64,000 nt of DNA. Origin: Macrobrachium rosenbergii. Its lineage: Eukaryota; Arthropoda; Malacostraca; Decapoda; Palaemonidae. The notes under the pieces are model-generated. The model ran no database searches. It was not told the DNA's origin and saw nothing but the letters and a program-made list of their open reading frames with translations. The first letter of the stretch is position 1. Each line of letters opens with the position of its first letter. Location of the stretch: assembly GCF_040412425.1 (NCBI RefSeq), contig NC_089763.1, positions 51,310,087 through 51,374,086 of the forward strand. Reading direction: 5' to 3'. A program made the position numbers and the translations under genes. Below are positions 43,799-58,449 of the stretch, piece after piece.

Positions 43799-45620
43799 AT
43801 ACATACCTGTTTTCCCAAATATGAAGAACACCAGTAACAAGTAATTTAACACCTTCTTTCAATCTGAAATATTTACACACCACCCTGTACTCCTGAATAC
43901 CTTACATTCAGCATATTTCTTCTCATCATTACTGACTGCATCCATTTCTTGGACTAAAATTCGCTTCCCAGAAAGTGGCCCTTGAAATAAAACAGCTACT
44001 ATTACGCACCTTTAAAGTATTACTTCAGCCATGTGTGAGAAATATAGGCTATCTATCAACATTACTCTCACTGCATTCAAATTCAAGGCAAAATAAAAAC
44101 ATTAGGTCGAAAAATAAAAAGTGATTGCAAAACGTTACTGATTTTTTAATAACAATTCACGGAAACATGTATTACATTGTGACTTGATGCTGGATGTGAC
44201 TCAAGTAAAATCTAAAAATGGTTTGCATAAAGAACGTAGTGATTATATTATATTTGTTATCTTTAAATTTGAATAATTAAGTTTTCCTTTATAAATTAGA
44301 AAATTACGAAAGCGAAGCAACGAAAGAGCAGCTAACCCTGAACCAAAGAAAGCGAACGTGAGGCAGACAACCTTTCATGCCTGTGAAGGCCTCTTCAGCG
44401 GCGGACGCTTTGCGCAAGGACGCAATACATAACGGCATTTAGCCTCTCGTGCGACCTTCGTCAAGAGATCTTCCTCACCCTCTCAGAACACTCAATGATC
44501 TTCGGGCGTTTAGAAGTCACTTTTAAATGAATGATTTATGAGGCCAATTTCTTTTTTGCGCTCATGAAGATTAAAAATGTCAAGAACAATTGGATGTTCA
44601 TCAAGGGGCGCACGAGACAATGGCTTTCATCCGATTAGTATCCTTCATACCAACTTATGTAAAGGATCCAGGGTCCATCGGAGAGATTTGAGGAGATCGG
44701 CTGATCATTGCTTGCGACCACAAGAAACATAAGTGACGACATGTTCTTCTACAAACGTGGTAAATTTTATTTTAAAAACGATCTAAACATTTTTTGAATG
44801 ATTGCAACTACCGAAAGAACATATTTTAAAATGTGTGGTGTTACACAAGACAGAAAACTGCAATGCTCCTGTACAGGTATGAGAAACGCATTCTTACATG
44901 ATAAGGTTAGTATTTTGCTAATAGCTGCATGTGTCTAGTCATTTCCGAAGTGTTCATTTACTTCGGCTGTTGGTTTACAGTTAACCTGGCATTACGACAA
45001 TAAGGGCATTTGCCTAATGAAACAACGAAAGTACGATAAGGCATTGCTGAGTATGAGTCCTGATATGGACCTCTGAACTCTGCTAACCAGCTCATTTACT
45101 TTTATTTTAGACTTAAAGAGTACCGTACATACTACTGTAACCAACGTAGTTTTACCCAATCTCACGCGTATTTATCTCAGATTTCCACCAATAAACTAAC
45201 GAGACTAATTCTAAGAATATCAAAACTGCCTTCTGCAAGTGGAAGAAAAAAATGGTCACATTTTATTTAATCCCTCAATTGTTCAGTGATCTCAAGCGCC
45301 TTTTTTTCACGCAATCTAAAACCTACACAAAGAAGGGAAAAAATCTGGCATCTGTTCTAGTTATTTCAACTTACTCCAAACCTCGTTTTACAATGACAAA
45401 GAAGTTTTAATTCATTAAATATTTCTGTTAGTGGAAATGTAATAATGTACAAGTATTAGCATAAGAAACCATCATTTACTATAAAATTGACGGTATAGGC
45501 TACTACGCATTCGCTTGGCATGAATGTAAACAAATTAAAGTCTTGTACACATATCTAGATGCTTAACAAATATGATGTACATATACTACATATACGCATA
45601 TAAGCACGCATATACACTTC
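43796..45620. other. Non-coding stretch
   Basis: No gene recognised. Segment 44290-44480 is GC-richer but has no clear coding frame or RNA structure. Confidence 0.4.
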
Positions 45621-45622
45621 AG

Positions 45623-45653
<31 letters not shown>

Positions 45654-45724
45654 GTATGATGTATGTATATATATAATACATATATATGCATATAATATAT
45701 ATATATATATGTATGTATATATGC

Positions 45725-45780
<56 letters not shown>

Positions 45781-45787
45781 ATATATA
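45621..45787. repeat. AT-rich compound microsatellite
   Basis: AT runs mixed with ATGT and ATAC units. Confidence 0.92.
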
Positions 45788-45835
45788 GATGATTATTGAG
45801 AGAAAGTTTCTTCAAGATCGAATGCAATGAAAACA

Positions 45836-46040
45836 GGTGGCTGAGATACGTATATTGCACAGTATAAGAAGAGTTGAAATAACACGCGAAAGGGTGGATC
45901 AGTCTTTTGGCATACTTTTGTCATGCGGCGACAATGGTTCAGTTGAACGGGTGATGATTCGGATGATTTGCGAGGAAGGAGGCGAGGCAGCCCGAGGAAA
46001 GGCCTGCCAGATGGATTCAGAGGTGACGGAAAAGTTAGTT
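45836..46040 (+). pseudogene. LINE reverse transcriptase C-terminal scrap
   Basis: A 68-codon plus frame contains DNGSVERVMIRM followed by a degraded basic region where intact relatives have GRRGRGRP. This matches the extreme C-terminus of RTE-like LINE proteins. Too short to classify further. Confidence 0.4.
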
Positions 46041-46395
46041 TAGTTTAGTTTAATTTCATGAAATTTGTGTTGTCAAGCCAAGTAATGGGGCACTTGCGGC
46101 CATCCAACAGGTAAGACAGTGAAAAAAGGGAGTCTGACTGGTTGGGTAGCAATATGAAGAGATCCACAAAATAAACAAGATGATGTACAAGGGAACTAGG
46201 AGAGAAGCCTACAGTTGCACTAAGAAGCAATAGCTAGAGAAGTTGGGCAGCAAGATTTAAGAGACCGGGAATGGAACTGAGCTACAAGGCTAAAAAGTGA
46301 GTTCGCCTAAGGACTTAAGGAACGGTGTAAACACCCTTTAAAAATGCCTCCAGTGCACCACATGAGGTGCAATTCCGGCAATATCTCCCAACGGT
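46030..46395 (+). repeat. Dispersed repeat sharing the 3' tail of 4282-4577
   Basis: The body (GGGGCACTTGCGGCCATCC near 46088, TTGCACTAAGAAGCAATAGC near 46214) differs from the repeat at 4282. Its end (ATGCCTCCAGTGCACC... at about 46345-46385) corresponds to that repeat's palindromic terminus, here with one arm decayed. I recognise the body from memory as decapod interspersed repeat; the family name is unknown to me. Confidence 0.5.
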
Positions 46396-47095
46396 GGTGA
46401 TAAAAAGGGGCCATTAAAATCCATGAAACGCGAGATCCCATGAAAGATTAAGGTGAAAAGCGTAGTCTTAGATGTTGATAAGCCTCTGTTTAAGTAAAAG
46501 CAGCAGCTCATGTGAAAGTTTTCTGAACTGGGGAATTAGGATAAGTTCCAACTACTCTCCCCACTTTTTCATCAGGCTTAGGATTAATGAGAGCACTGAG
46601 TTTCTTACTTCGTCCGTCTTCGCATGAAAAGTGCGAGAGAAATTAGCGAACTAAACCAAACTGTTCTTCCGGCGAGGGCCAAAGTTGTGGAACCATCCAA
46701 GATTCAGCAGTAAAATAATGAAACCAACCCCTATTATGTGAAGTGTTTTATTGGTAACCAAATATATAAATATGTTCATTATTATTTCCTCCATGAAATT
46801 CATACGCATTCAGTGAATGAGAAATTCAAGTGAAATCATGCATTACTTAAACGATTTGTTTTCGTTTAATTGCTTTGGTTTCTAGTATACCATCATAAAG
46901 CTAAGGATTATTACTGTGAATCTGTGGAAAAACTGATAAACGGAAAATTATAAAAAAAAAGAAATATACTTTGAAGAGATTATCAGTCACAGATCGATGT
47001 TGATGTCTAGATAAGAGCAAACAAACTATATTCCAAACAAAAAATTCTCTATCTCTGATTTTGTCAAAAGTCTATAACTTTTTACACAATTATAA
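46396..47095. other. Non-coding stretch
   Basis: No gene recognised. Confidence 0.4.
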
Positions 47096-47412
<317 letters not shown>

Positions 47413-47415
<3 letters not shown>

Positions 47416-49395
47416 TAATATGTGACTATTTATGCCTACAATGTGTGACTATCTATACAAACTAATTAAACATGTAATAATTTCGTATACACTATACATA
47501 CTTACTAAAAGCCATACATATTTTTATTCATGTTACCATCCCGAAGATCGCTTATGAGACCCGGTTTAAAAGCATTTTCTTTCTGAGAGAAAAACGCGAA
47601 CACTGAAAGGCCGGATTTCTTAACCAAGCCCCGGAGACGCCCCCTTCCTAATTTCATTAATCTCTCCATCGAGGGAAGTGAATGAAATTTACTCCACGCC
47701 TAAAACCTTCTTGTTCTGGCGGAAAACAAATTTCCTGCGCCCATAAATTCAATGAGTGGGTCGTATGGCGAGTTCTGATATCCAGGGAGGCCTAAATAAC
47801 ATGGAGAGTAGAGGCGATTTAAAGCTTGGGCAGTGAAGCAGGCTGCTGCCTTTACGCCCCTACGTCGATCTAAGAAAAAATACCGGCAGTAGCTTCATAT
47901 TAGTGGAAAACATCATTTGCCTAAATTTTAATTTAAGAGGAAAATATTGCCTATTCTTATTAGAAGGGAATATACTTTTATTTCTCAGAATACGAAAAAA
48001 TCTCATCTTTCGCATCAGCATGAAAAAGATTCCGAGCAAACAGTTTTTCTGTTCTCTTTAGATCATGCATCTGAGCAACGGGCTTGGCAACCAAACGTCC
48101 TTTAATAGCCCAGGCCTGAAGAAAACAAGGAAAGGGGTGCGGGTTAGGCAAATCATTAGTCACGAAGGTAGCAATAGTTCCGGATGAAGAAAGACTACCG
48201 TGTTTAGTCGCAGTTCAAAATTATAAGTAACCCTCTGCCACCAATGAAACAGTGATCACCTTTCATTATAATGCAACACTTTCCCTTTACAATCACGAAA
48301 AATACTTTCCTGAAAATGATCTCCGCAAGATAATATTTTCATAAATGTTACAATGACCTAAAAACTTTTCGATTTCCTTACATCTTAGGATATTTTGACT
48401 TTTATTTGAAGATATGTTGACACTAACGCATTGCTTTTACCATGCGTGGGCTCAGATCCCACAACCGATGGAAAAGCTTATTTACTTATTTCCCCTTCAG
48501 ATGCAAGGTTTGCAATGGTAAAAGTATCCGAAAGAAAAGTAAATCGAGAATCTATTAGTTCTTTGTGGATATTAAAAACGCGTGTTTCTGGTGACTGTGA
48601 TTAGTAGATTTTATTTACAAATAAAAATCATCCGCACAAGTCTGTTTTCTTTAATTATGTTTAAAAATTAGAAAGTATTGCTGCATACAGACATTATCCT
48701 TATAAATCTGTTAATTACTTACTTTTATCACAATAAAACTGTATTCAAAATGACATGTTCATAAAATGAATTTTCTTATTCTTATAAAGAGCCTCTCTAA
48801 CCATTATACGGCCTGTCAGAAAAGACGTGAGGTTTTAAAGAAATGAACGGATAAACAGATAACCATAAATGAATCTTTCAGTTCTTGGATTCACGGGTAT
48901 GACCATGGGAAGATGTCGGATAAAGCACACAAAGACATCTTCCATTTTTTTCAGGAATAAAACAACATGTTTAATAGAAAACAATACGGTGGATGTTTAT
49001 TGCACCTTGCCATCTATTTACTTTCCCTGAATACTTCAAGAATTTTTTTTCTAAATGACATAAATCTAGTCACTTCTTTAAACAACTTTCAGAAAACAAA
49101 CCAAAAATGTGGAATAAAACTGCGCCATTCCTTCTCATAAAAATGACAGGCGCACAGTACGAAACTAAAAATCTGAACAACAAAAACGAGTGTGTTTTAT
49201 CAACCAAAAGAAATGCATTTCCATTGTTTAAACTCCCAATAATTTTTTTTTCAATAAGTTGACGGAGGTAAGTTAACGAAGTTGACTGAGATATCTGAAA
49301 ATGCAATACATACTGTTCTGCACACAAACACAAGCACACACAAGCTCCACATACATACAAACATACATACACACAAAAACGCATCCACACTATAA

Positions 49396-49398
<3 letters not shown>
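47413..49398. other. Non-coding stretch
   Basis: No gene recognised. Segment 47540-47870 is GC-richer than its flanks. Confidence 0.4.
48415..48480 (+). other. tRNA-like relic
   Basis: GTGGGCTCAGATCCCAC folds as a tRNA T-arm. A weak A-box-like TTGACACTAACGC lies about 35 bp upstream. It could be a decayed SINE head. Confidence 0.25.
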
Positions 49399-49482
<84 letters not shown>

Positions 49483-49487
49483 TATAC

Positions 49488-49519
<32 letters not shown>

Positions 49520-49520
49520 T
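49399..49520. repeat. (AT)n microsatellite
   Basis: Long AT run with an AATT and ACAT interruption. A short (GT)n follows near 49546-49562. Confidence 0.95.
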
Positions 49521-50383
49521 ATACACTATAAACTCACACACATATATGTGTGTGTGTGTGTGCACGTGAGATCGAGAGAGAGACTGAAATAAAACCAACC
49601 TTGTCTTGACGAACATCAATAACAATTATTTAAGGATTACATGACACTTGAGAACCAGAGACCAAGGGATGAGAGATGTCGAAAAAAAAAAAATAAACTG
49701 TCGACGTTCTATAGAGTACATAAAAGAAAGTTCTCGCATGTAACCATGCGTTCAAAAATAAAAGTGAAAGTTATTACATAAAAGTCAAAGGTAATGGCAG
49801 GCCAACAGTCTGACCAAAAACCATATTCTCCTTTTACAAAAAATAAATAAGTAAATAAATAAATAAGAAAAAAACTTGTGTCCACTTAAGTCCAGTCGGT
49901 CATAGAACTTTAACCAGAAAAAAAACCTTAGGCAAAATCGATTATTTTGCCATCACAAAAATAATTAATAGTTATTTTCAAACAGACGAGAACGAGCTTT
50001 AAATACTATGTGGTTCCCACGAGCGTTGTCCCAACAGATCGTGAAGTCTGGGATTCCTTTCCCCGAAAGCAGAAGAAGGCGAAGCAGCGGAGTTTCAAAG
50101 ACCCACTTCACCTAGAAACAAGGTCCACCTGATTATAATGGCCTTCGCGGCCTTGAGACAATAACTATCGCATGTCACTCGGCATCATCTCCCCCTTCCA
50201 CTAACCAAACAGACCCCTCCTCCTCCTCCAATCCCCACCCCTTCTTCCACACATCCCATTTCTCTTAAAAGGGTCCTTCAACACACATTATCCCTTCCGG
50301 AGCCTTAACACTTCCTTTCATCAACCAAGGATCCCTACGGCGCGTGGCTGCGAAATCCTCCACCTCCTTTCTCGCATTTAAAG

Positions 50384-50447
<64 letters not shown>

Positions 50448-50860
50448 GTATGTATTCATTTCTTAGTTTTAGAATCATGTCATAATCCAGAGTTAATAAT
50501 GAGAAAAGAAGCATTTTGTGAAAAAGAAAGCATAAAAAGTAAAACAATGGAGATTGTATGTTAGCCTGTACCCTAAACCTGGTCGAAATTGCATTCCATA
50601 ATGACATCTAATGGCGTAATTAAGTTACTGATTAAACCACAAAAAGATGATAAAGAAACATAAAGTATTTTAACTTATCTTGAATAGGAAAGGCTGAGAG
50701 TCTCGCAGGACTAACTTACACATGGGTAGAACGCACGCTAGTCGCATTTCATTTTTTACATAGTAAAAAGGGCTGCTGAACTGAAACAAAAGTAAGATCC
50801 GTTTGCTCAAAAATCAACCGTGAGTGAAGGGATAGCGTTCATGTACTGGAGCACATATAT

Positions 50861-50917
<57 letters not shown>

Positions 50918-51104
50918 CATACCTAGGAAAATAAAATGTATAATGGCATGGGCGATTTCATCTAAAAAATGTAAACTAATGTCAAGAGACTCCGAAAAGG
51001 AAGGAATAACACGGCCAAAACACGACAATGCAAAAGCGCATTTAAAGAAAATATGTCGAATACATTGGTGTAAAAAGTCAGAAGAACGGCCAGAGGAAAG
51101 AGGG

Positions 51105-51171
<67 letters not shown>

Positions 51172-51440
51172 CACCCAATCTGAAAAAGAATGGGGCGATT
51201 TTATGGGTAGATTTCATGGGTTGTGTTTGGTATATGGCAAGAACAAGAAAAGGAATAAAAGTGAATCTGCAGGAAAGCGAGAAGAAACGGCTGAAAGAGA
51301 AGCCAGAGTGTGGGTATAACGTAAAATAGGCCTTTATTTAACACAAATTAAAACGTATGGATGGTAGTTGTGTGTAGCCTATATCTAAGAGCAGGAACTA
51401 CATAAAAATAATTTCAATGTAAAGCACAACGGCTGGAATC

Positions 51441-51442
<2 letters not shown>
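49521..51442. other. Non-coding stretch with (CT)n and (GA)n tracts
   Basis: No gene recognised. (CT)n at 50386-50445; (GA)n at 50866-50914 and 51107-51169. The 169-codon plus frame at 50820-51329 is held open by the two GA tracts (Arg-Glu repeats) and has no domain, so I do not call it a gene. Confidence 0.5.

Positions 51443-51506
<64 letters not shown>
51443..51506. repeat. (AT)n microsatellite
   Basis: Pure AT run directly before a SINE. Confidence 0.97.
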
Positions 51507-51509
<3 letters not shown>

Positions 51510-51515
51510 GAGTGT

Positions 51516-52000
51516 AGAGCCTCGATGGCTCAGTCGGTTACAGCAGCAGCTTCGGACTTCGTAGAGGTCTGTGGCGCGGGTTCAAATCCGCAGCCGACTG
51601 ATCAGAGAGGCAGACACTTTGCTATCCGTGTAGACATCCCGGGATTATATATGTAATCAACGGATAGGTTCGCTTAAAAAGCAAATGGATGTTACAGACT
51701 AAATACACACACAAAACAAAGCCACTACAACACCTTCTAAAAACATAACAAACATCTCACACGTCTCGAACTCTCGCCATACCCGCGCAATAACTTCTCG
51801 CTGCTGGGAAGAAAGGGCGTTGGGTCGGGTATGATACATGAAACATACGCTACCGGGGTCTAAGCGATGTCAGGCAGGGCAGCCGATCGAGACCACAGGT
51901 CTACCCCAAAGCCAAATCAAAAGTCCTTCAAAAGAAGGCATCGTGCTTACCCCATACAAAAATGGGAAAAAAAGCACGTTAAAAGAAGAAGAAGAAGAAG

Positions 52001-52002
<2 letters not shown>
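51516..52002 (+). mobile_element. tRNA-derived SINE (about 490 bp)
   Basis: A-box TGGCTCAGTCGG (51526-51537) and B-box GGTTCAAATCC (51579-51589) sit 42 bp apart, as in a tRNA gene. The head spans about 51517-51600 and could fold as a degenerate tRNA with a long middle. The body continues to about 51985 and ends in (AAG)n at 51986-52002, a typical SINE tail, then (AT)n. It is long for a SINE and flanked on both sides by (AT)n. Polymerase III transcription is expected of the family, not shown. Confidence 0.8.
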
Positions 52003-52062
<60 letters not shown>

Positions 52063-52110
52063 ACAGTATATATATACATATATATACCGTATATATATGT
52101 ACAGAAATTT
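52003..52110. repeat. (AT)n compound microsatellite
   Basis: AT run followed by ATAC/GTAT-interrupted units. The next 250 bp (52111-52365) are unique and non-coding. Confidence 0.93.
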
Positions 52111-52365
52111 GTATTTAAATTGCGACTTTATATGGATAATCCAATTAACAAAGCGCATCTTTGATCATTCTTAGCGTTGCCTAACGGCAGCTTCATGTAA
52201 ATGATAAAAAATGGCTCTTCCATTTCAATCGATGCTGTTGTCTTCCCTTGCAACATCCAGAGTTTTTATTCATTTAACTTCATTTTATTTCGAAGGGGTC
52301 GATATGACTACTATTTATAAGTTAAGATCAGGAAAGTCGTTGAATCCTTTTTCTCACAGGAATAT

Positions 52366-52471
52366 AATGTTATCGGAATTTAATAATATATATATACACA
52401 TATACATATATATATACATATATATACATACATATATATGTATGTATATATACATACATACATATATATAG

Positions 52472-52570
<99 letters not shown>

Positions 52571-52715
52571 AATAGACTGCATTTTATTCCGCCACTGACT
52601 TCACGAACCTTAAGCACACAAGTCATACAGGACAAACAAGTTTCAGAGCCATGGGAACCAGCAAAAACAAATTAACACTAAATTATGTTCAATAGAATGT
52701 TATCGGAAGTTTAAT
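52366..52715. repeat. Microsatellite plus dispersed repeat, flanked by 19-20-bp direct repeats
   Basis: AATGTTATCGGAATTTAAT at 52366-52384 recurs, with one inserted G, at 52696-52715. Between them lie an AT/ATAC microsatellite (52385-52561) and a repeat unit (about 52563-52690). That unit is a copy of 56034-56168 and begins TGCATTTTATTCCGCC. The flanking duplication looks like a target-site duplication. Element class unknown. Confidence 0.6.
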
Positions 52716-52768
52716 ATATAATGCATGCATACATACATACATACATACTACACATACTGTACACACAC

Positions 52769-52904
<136 letters not shown>

Positions 52905-53032
52905 CCCAGTTGAGAGGTGATTTCATTTGCTTACCTATTACCACAAAATCGATACGTTCCCTCTGTTGGTAGCCTCGGTAGTGGCCGCATCAAAGGCTGC
53001 TGGTAGCACATGTCAGTACCCACCCACTCTGC

Positions 53033-53034
<2 letters not shown>

Positions 53035-53087
<53 letters not shown>
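53035..53087. repeat. (CT)n microsatellite
   Basis: Pure CT tract. Confidence 0.97.
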
Positions 53088-53089
<2 letters not shown>

Positions 53090-53862
53090 GTCTACAGCGA
53101 AACAAGCTTTACCCAAAATAATTTATTTGACAAAATCTAACATAACTAGATTGCAAGAAATAAGAGACGGAATAAAATTAAATATTAGAGTTCCCAAAAG
53201 ATCATTCACATTATAGTCTTACGCTGTAACTTGCAATGGGTCAAAATAAGTCAAAGTTCAGTACATCTTCAACCTCTTTCTCAGCAAAACATCTGAAAAA
53301 GTCAAATGAATTTCCCATTAATCCCCAAAAGCATAAAAATGGATATGGGGATTCCTCTCATGTTACTCATAAAATATATATCACACAATAAATGCTTGAA
53401 AGAAAGACATTATAAAAAATGGAGAAAAATCTACAGTTTGGGAAACTGAATGTGGTTCCTACCTCCAAACAGCAATGCTCAGTCTTGAACGATAAATCAT
53501 GAACCACAAAGTCTTCACTTGAACGCTTCTAATAATTTTCATTGTTGGTCTTCAAATGATTCCTTTTCCCATATCTAATCCCTTCACACCTTGGGACTCC
53601 GCCCAAAAGAAACGCACGTACACACGTTTCCCACTGGAATCTGGATATTTCCGGCGAACGAACCTACGAAGTCACGTGACCTGTTCCCACGTCTCAAGAA
53701 ACCTGACGCCAAAATTTTACCTCATTCGCAAATGCGTCAGATGATAGCTGAACATTCTCTCCAAACATTTTGGGATAGTTTTCCTCCCCACTTGTTAATT
53801 AAACATTCACTGTGTATTGTAATTCATAACATACTGTGACCTATAGGCTTTTCATATATATA
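53088..53862. other. Non-coding stretch
   Basis: No gene recognised. Overlapping 62- and 82-codon plus frames near 53556-53839 have no domain. Confidence 0.4.
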
Positions 53863-54180
53863 TGCCACTGTGTTGGCGCAGTGGTATGATTCTCGACTAC
53901 CAGTCGAGAGGGCCGGGGTTCAGGTCCCGCTGCTCACTGATGGCTCGTATTGCACCACTGCAAAAATCACAGCAGCCCGTCAACCTAGCGGTCCGAAAAA
54001 ACCAGAGGTTCAGTAGGAGAATATGCATCAGCCCTCGGGCTGGGGAGTTAAACAGTGGGCCTAGCGACACACTGGCCACGTGTCATAGGCATTGGGACCT
54101 GTCCTCCACTGGCTGTAGGCCTAAGAAACAGGAGATCAGCGCCTGCCCTATGAGCCTACAGAGGCCCAGGAGGACTTTAA
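53863..54180 (+). mobile_element. tRNA-derived SINE
   Basis: The head resembles a complete tRNA. It has A-box TGGCGCAGTGG (53874-53884), an anticodon-arm hairpin CTCGACT/AGTCGAG, and a T-arm CGGGGTTCAGGTCCCG containing the B-box-like GGTTCAGGTCC (53917-53927). A GC-rich body of about 240 bp follows to 54180, ahead of an (AT)n tract. A tRNA pseudogene followed by unrelated DNA is less likely, because the body is of even composition up to a sharp end. Confidence 0.7.
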
Positions 54181-54189
54181 CTATATAAA

Positions 54190-54191
<2 letters not shown>

Positions 54192-54252
<61 letters not shown>
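54192..54252. repeat. (AT)n microsatellite
   Basis: Pure AT run between a SINE and an LTR-like block. Confidence 0.96.
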
Positions 54253-54257
<5 letters not shown>

Positions 54258-56003
54258 TTGTCACGATGCGTATCAAGTACCTGGTTATTACACAACTAAT
54301 CTCAAGATTCAAAAATATACCTCACTTCAGCCAGATACCTGAACTCTCATAACATTAATTGTTACGACTGAGTACTCTAAAGGTAACAGTGATCCCTTAA
54401 GAAAAAACTTATTTATCAATCACTTGAAAAATCAAACTAAGTCTATCAGAATATGTGTGAGGTATCAAAAATTAAACTAGAAATATTCTAGAGTAGAAGG
54501 GCATCACTCCATCAAAAAACTCTAACTGTTTCCCTGGTCTTAATTCACTTTAGCAAAACTAAAAGAACAAAACATGTTTATCGCTTTGCCTTATGCACAC
54601 ACAATCAATCCTATTCACTGGTGATCAATAAATGAAACACTGTTTTTCTAAAAATGTTAAATACAAAAATTTATTTTTAAATTCAAAGTTTAAAATTAGA
54701 ATTCACAATTAATTAGAATTCACAATCTGAAAAATTTATTATTACTTGAAAATAACACAACACTCAATTAATTCTTGAATTAAATTATGAAACAAAATTA
54801 ATTCACAAAAACTTTATCAGGAATTTAAATTAATCAAGCAAAATTTAAACTATCAAGAATTACTCAAGATTTGAAAAGAATATCTTAACAAATGAAATCA
54901 AGTATGCAATGTTAAATTAAGTATGCAATGTTAAATTACCAAGAAATATTTAAAATGCTATGTAAATAAATGTTACATCACAAACATAAAAAATGTGAAA
55001 ATATAAAGAGATTGTAAATAGAAAAACACACAAAATACACATAAGATTTATCAATAATGATTTCACTTCTTCAAAATTTCCTAACTTATCATACCATGGT
55101 ATTAATAAGTAAAATTCACGTTACCTTACACAACTTGTGAAAACCTCTGTAAATCACTTGCTGCAGCTGCGTTACCACAATACACACTTTTTACCAGGCG
55201 CCGTTACGAACTAAATAACTTTGCTAAATTCAGATCTCAAAAGTTAATGTTAATATGTGACAACAAAATACTACGTTAAAAGTGATCTCTTCCTAAGAAC
55301 GAGAGAGAGAGAGAGGAGAACCAATTCGACTGGTCTCAGAAATCAGAATGAAACAAATTTTAGGATTCCAGTAATACGTGAAACAATTACATGATGTCAT
55401 TAAAGCATTTTGGGTACGAGATACAAAAGTTCTAGAAGCAGGGAGGTGACGTCATTAAAGTGTTTTGGGTGCGAGATACAATGGAGAAGCTTCTAGAAGG
55501 AAAGTTACGTCATCCCAGCAAAACGTTTTGAATGCAATCTTACAAAACATGACGTAATTGATCAAGAAACGTATTCTTTCTCTCAAAGTGGCGTACGTGA
55601 CTTGAACAACGCATGTAACAACATGAAACCAATCGTCTTGAGCCTGTACGGGACGAATCGCATTTGTTTTCAAAACCTGTCATCACTAACCCAAAACAAA
55701 GCGCTCACTCTTATCTCAACTGATGACAATTGAAATGAAACAAGCCCTGGTGGACACACACACGTGTTCACTTACTACACTTTTATCAAGAAAGATATTC
55801 GTTCTAAATTACGTTACTGTTAAAATTGTATTAACAATTCTAAATTATGCTATCAAGTTACTTAATCATTAGTTCTTTTGAGATCTGAAGCCAAACTAAA
55901 TATGACACTTCAACCATCATTATCATTAAACATAACAAATGAAAAAAGTAAATATGCCAAAATTATAGGAGGATATACGCATTACAAGGCAACATCATGA
56001 AAA
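54253..56003 (-). mobile_element. Solo-LTR-like block (tentative)
   Basis: A 1.75-kb block bounded by dinucleotide repeats on both sides. It begins TGTCACGATGCG at about 54259, comparable in style to the TGTAACGAGG start of the gypsy LTR. It has no coding frames, contains (on the minus strand) clustered CRE-like and heat-shock-like sites followed by a short GA block, and has small tandem duplications (near 54705-54730 and 54900-54940). This is how an isolated retroviral-type LTR would look. No partner copy or clean target duplication is present, so the class is not proven. Confidence 0.35.
55388..55560. promoter_or_regulatory. Cluster of CRE-like and heat-shock-element-like sites
   Basis: Four CRE/ATF-type octamers are spaced 45-58 bp apart: TGATGTCA (55392), TGACGTCA (55447), TTACGTCA (55505) and TGACGTAA (55550). 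Between them are TTCTAGAA (55430) and a three-unit heat-shock element GAAgcTTCtaGAA (55486-55498). The first two CREs lie in a roughly 55-bp imperfect tandem repeat that shares ATTAAAG..TTTTGGGT and CGAGATACAA. Confidence 0.55.
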
Positions 56004-56033
56004 TATATGTATGTGTGTGTGTGTGTGTGTGTA
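56004..56033. repeat. (GT)n microsatellite
   Basis: Short GT run ahead of the dispersed repeat. Confidence 0.93.
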
Positions 56034-56168
56034 TGATACATTGCATTTTATTCCGCCATTGACTTCACGAACCTTAAGCAGACAAGCCAAACCCTCGTAC
56101 ATTGTATAAAAACACAGAAAACACAAGTTTCAGAGCCAAAGGAACCAGCAAAAAATAATAACACTAAA
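56034..56168. repeat. Second copy of the dispersed repeat seen at 52563-52690
   Basis: Both copies begin TTGCATTTTATTCCGCC / CTGCATTTTATTCCGCC right after a microsatellite. Both continue with CTTCACGAACCTTAAGCA and AAGTTTCAGAGCCA and end near AACACTAAAT. The copy here has an extra segment of about 15-20 bp in the middle. Family unknown. Confidence 0.75.
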
Positions 56169-57540
<1,372 letters not shown>

Positions 57541-57584
57541 CAAACCAGTCATTCCACAATCAGTTCAAGACTCATGTTAATATT

Positions 57585-58340
57585 CCATAACTTTGCACCT
57601 TGGTCCAGTTTCTTTTCTGACTTCTCAAATCACTATACCCTCGTTTCAGACACCGATCCACATATTTCAAAAGCTGTTATTGTACTGTTCATATAAAGTT
57701 TTAATAACCCACAAAAACATATCATCTATGTGAACTTCCTCAGCACCCTGCGCATAGCCTCTCAATCAGTTTGATCATAAGTTTTTATACATAAAACTTT
57801 TACCCTTTACTTCCAAACTTCTCATAACTGTTTCACAGCAATCACTTGAACCTCACATTGTCCAAGGTAACTGCCAAAAATTATATCAATCTTCTTGTCT
57901 TCCATCTTACTACATCAATCAAAATCCTACCATACACCTTCGTATGCTAAGTAACATTTTGTCCTACAATTTTTAATTTCTTCTGCCATCTCTGCCTCTG
58001 TTTACATGAGCAACAGCTTTTCTCATTCATTCCTGTGGAACCTTTCCCTCGTCCAGATATACTTTACTAACCCTGGTCAGCCAGTCAATCACAATCATCA
58101 CCATATTAGTGAATCTCAATCATAATCTCCTCCACCGATGATGCCTTTCCCATTCGTTAACGTCTTACCTGCACCCCTAACAATCTCAATACTCACATGC
58201 ACAAACATTAAAAAAATTACACTAAATCTTTCCATTCTTTCATCATTTAGCGCTGCCTTTCCCCAGTCCTTCGTACTTGGCGAATCTTTAAAATACTCAC
58301 TCCTCTGACCCAAAAATAAATATCCACCTCAACAGCATTT
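57585..58340 (-). pseudogene. LINE reverse transcriptase, decayed fragment
   Basis: The minus-strand frame 58313-58116 contains SEYFKDSPSTKDWGK and later TNGKGIIGG, matching in order the WxxYFxxLL and KNGKAxGxDGI motifs upstream of the RT core in RTE-like LINEs. Further down (57960-57620) scraps such as LLSIRR..GF and [12 protein letters not shown] correspond to later RT blocks. Many stops. Similar in type to 7691-8740. Confidence 0.45.
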
Positions 58341-58383
58341 CCCCATTTGCATTCTTTATTATACGTTTCATTTCTTCACTACC

Positions 58384-58449
<66 letters not shown>

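Noticed and set aside
50820..51329. 169-codon open frame
   Set aside because: It is kept open by two (GA)n tracts coding Arg-Glu repeats. The unique parts have no domain.
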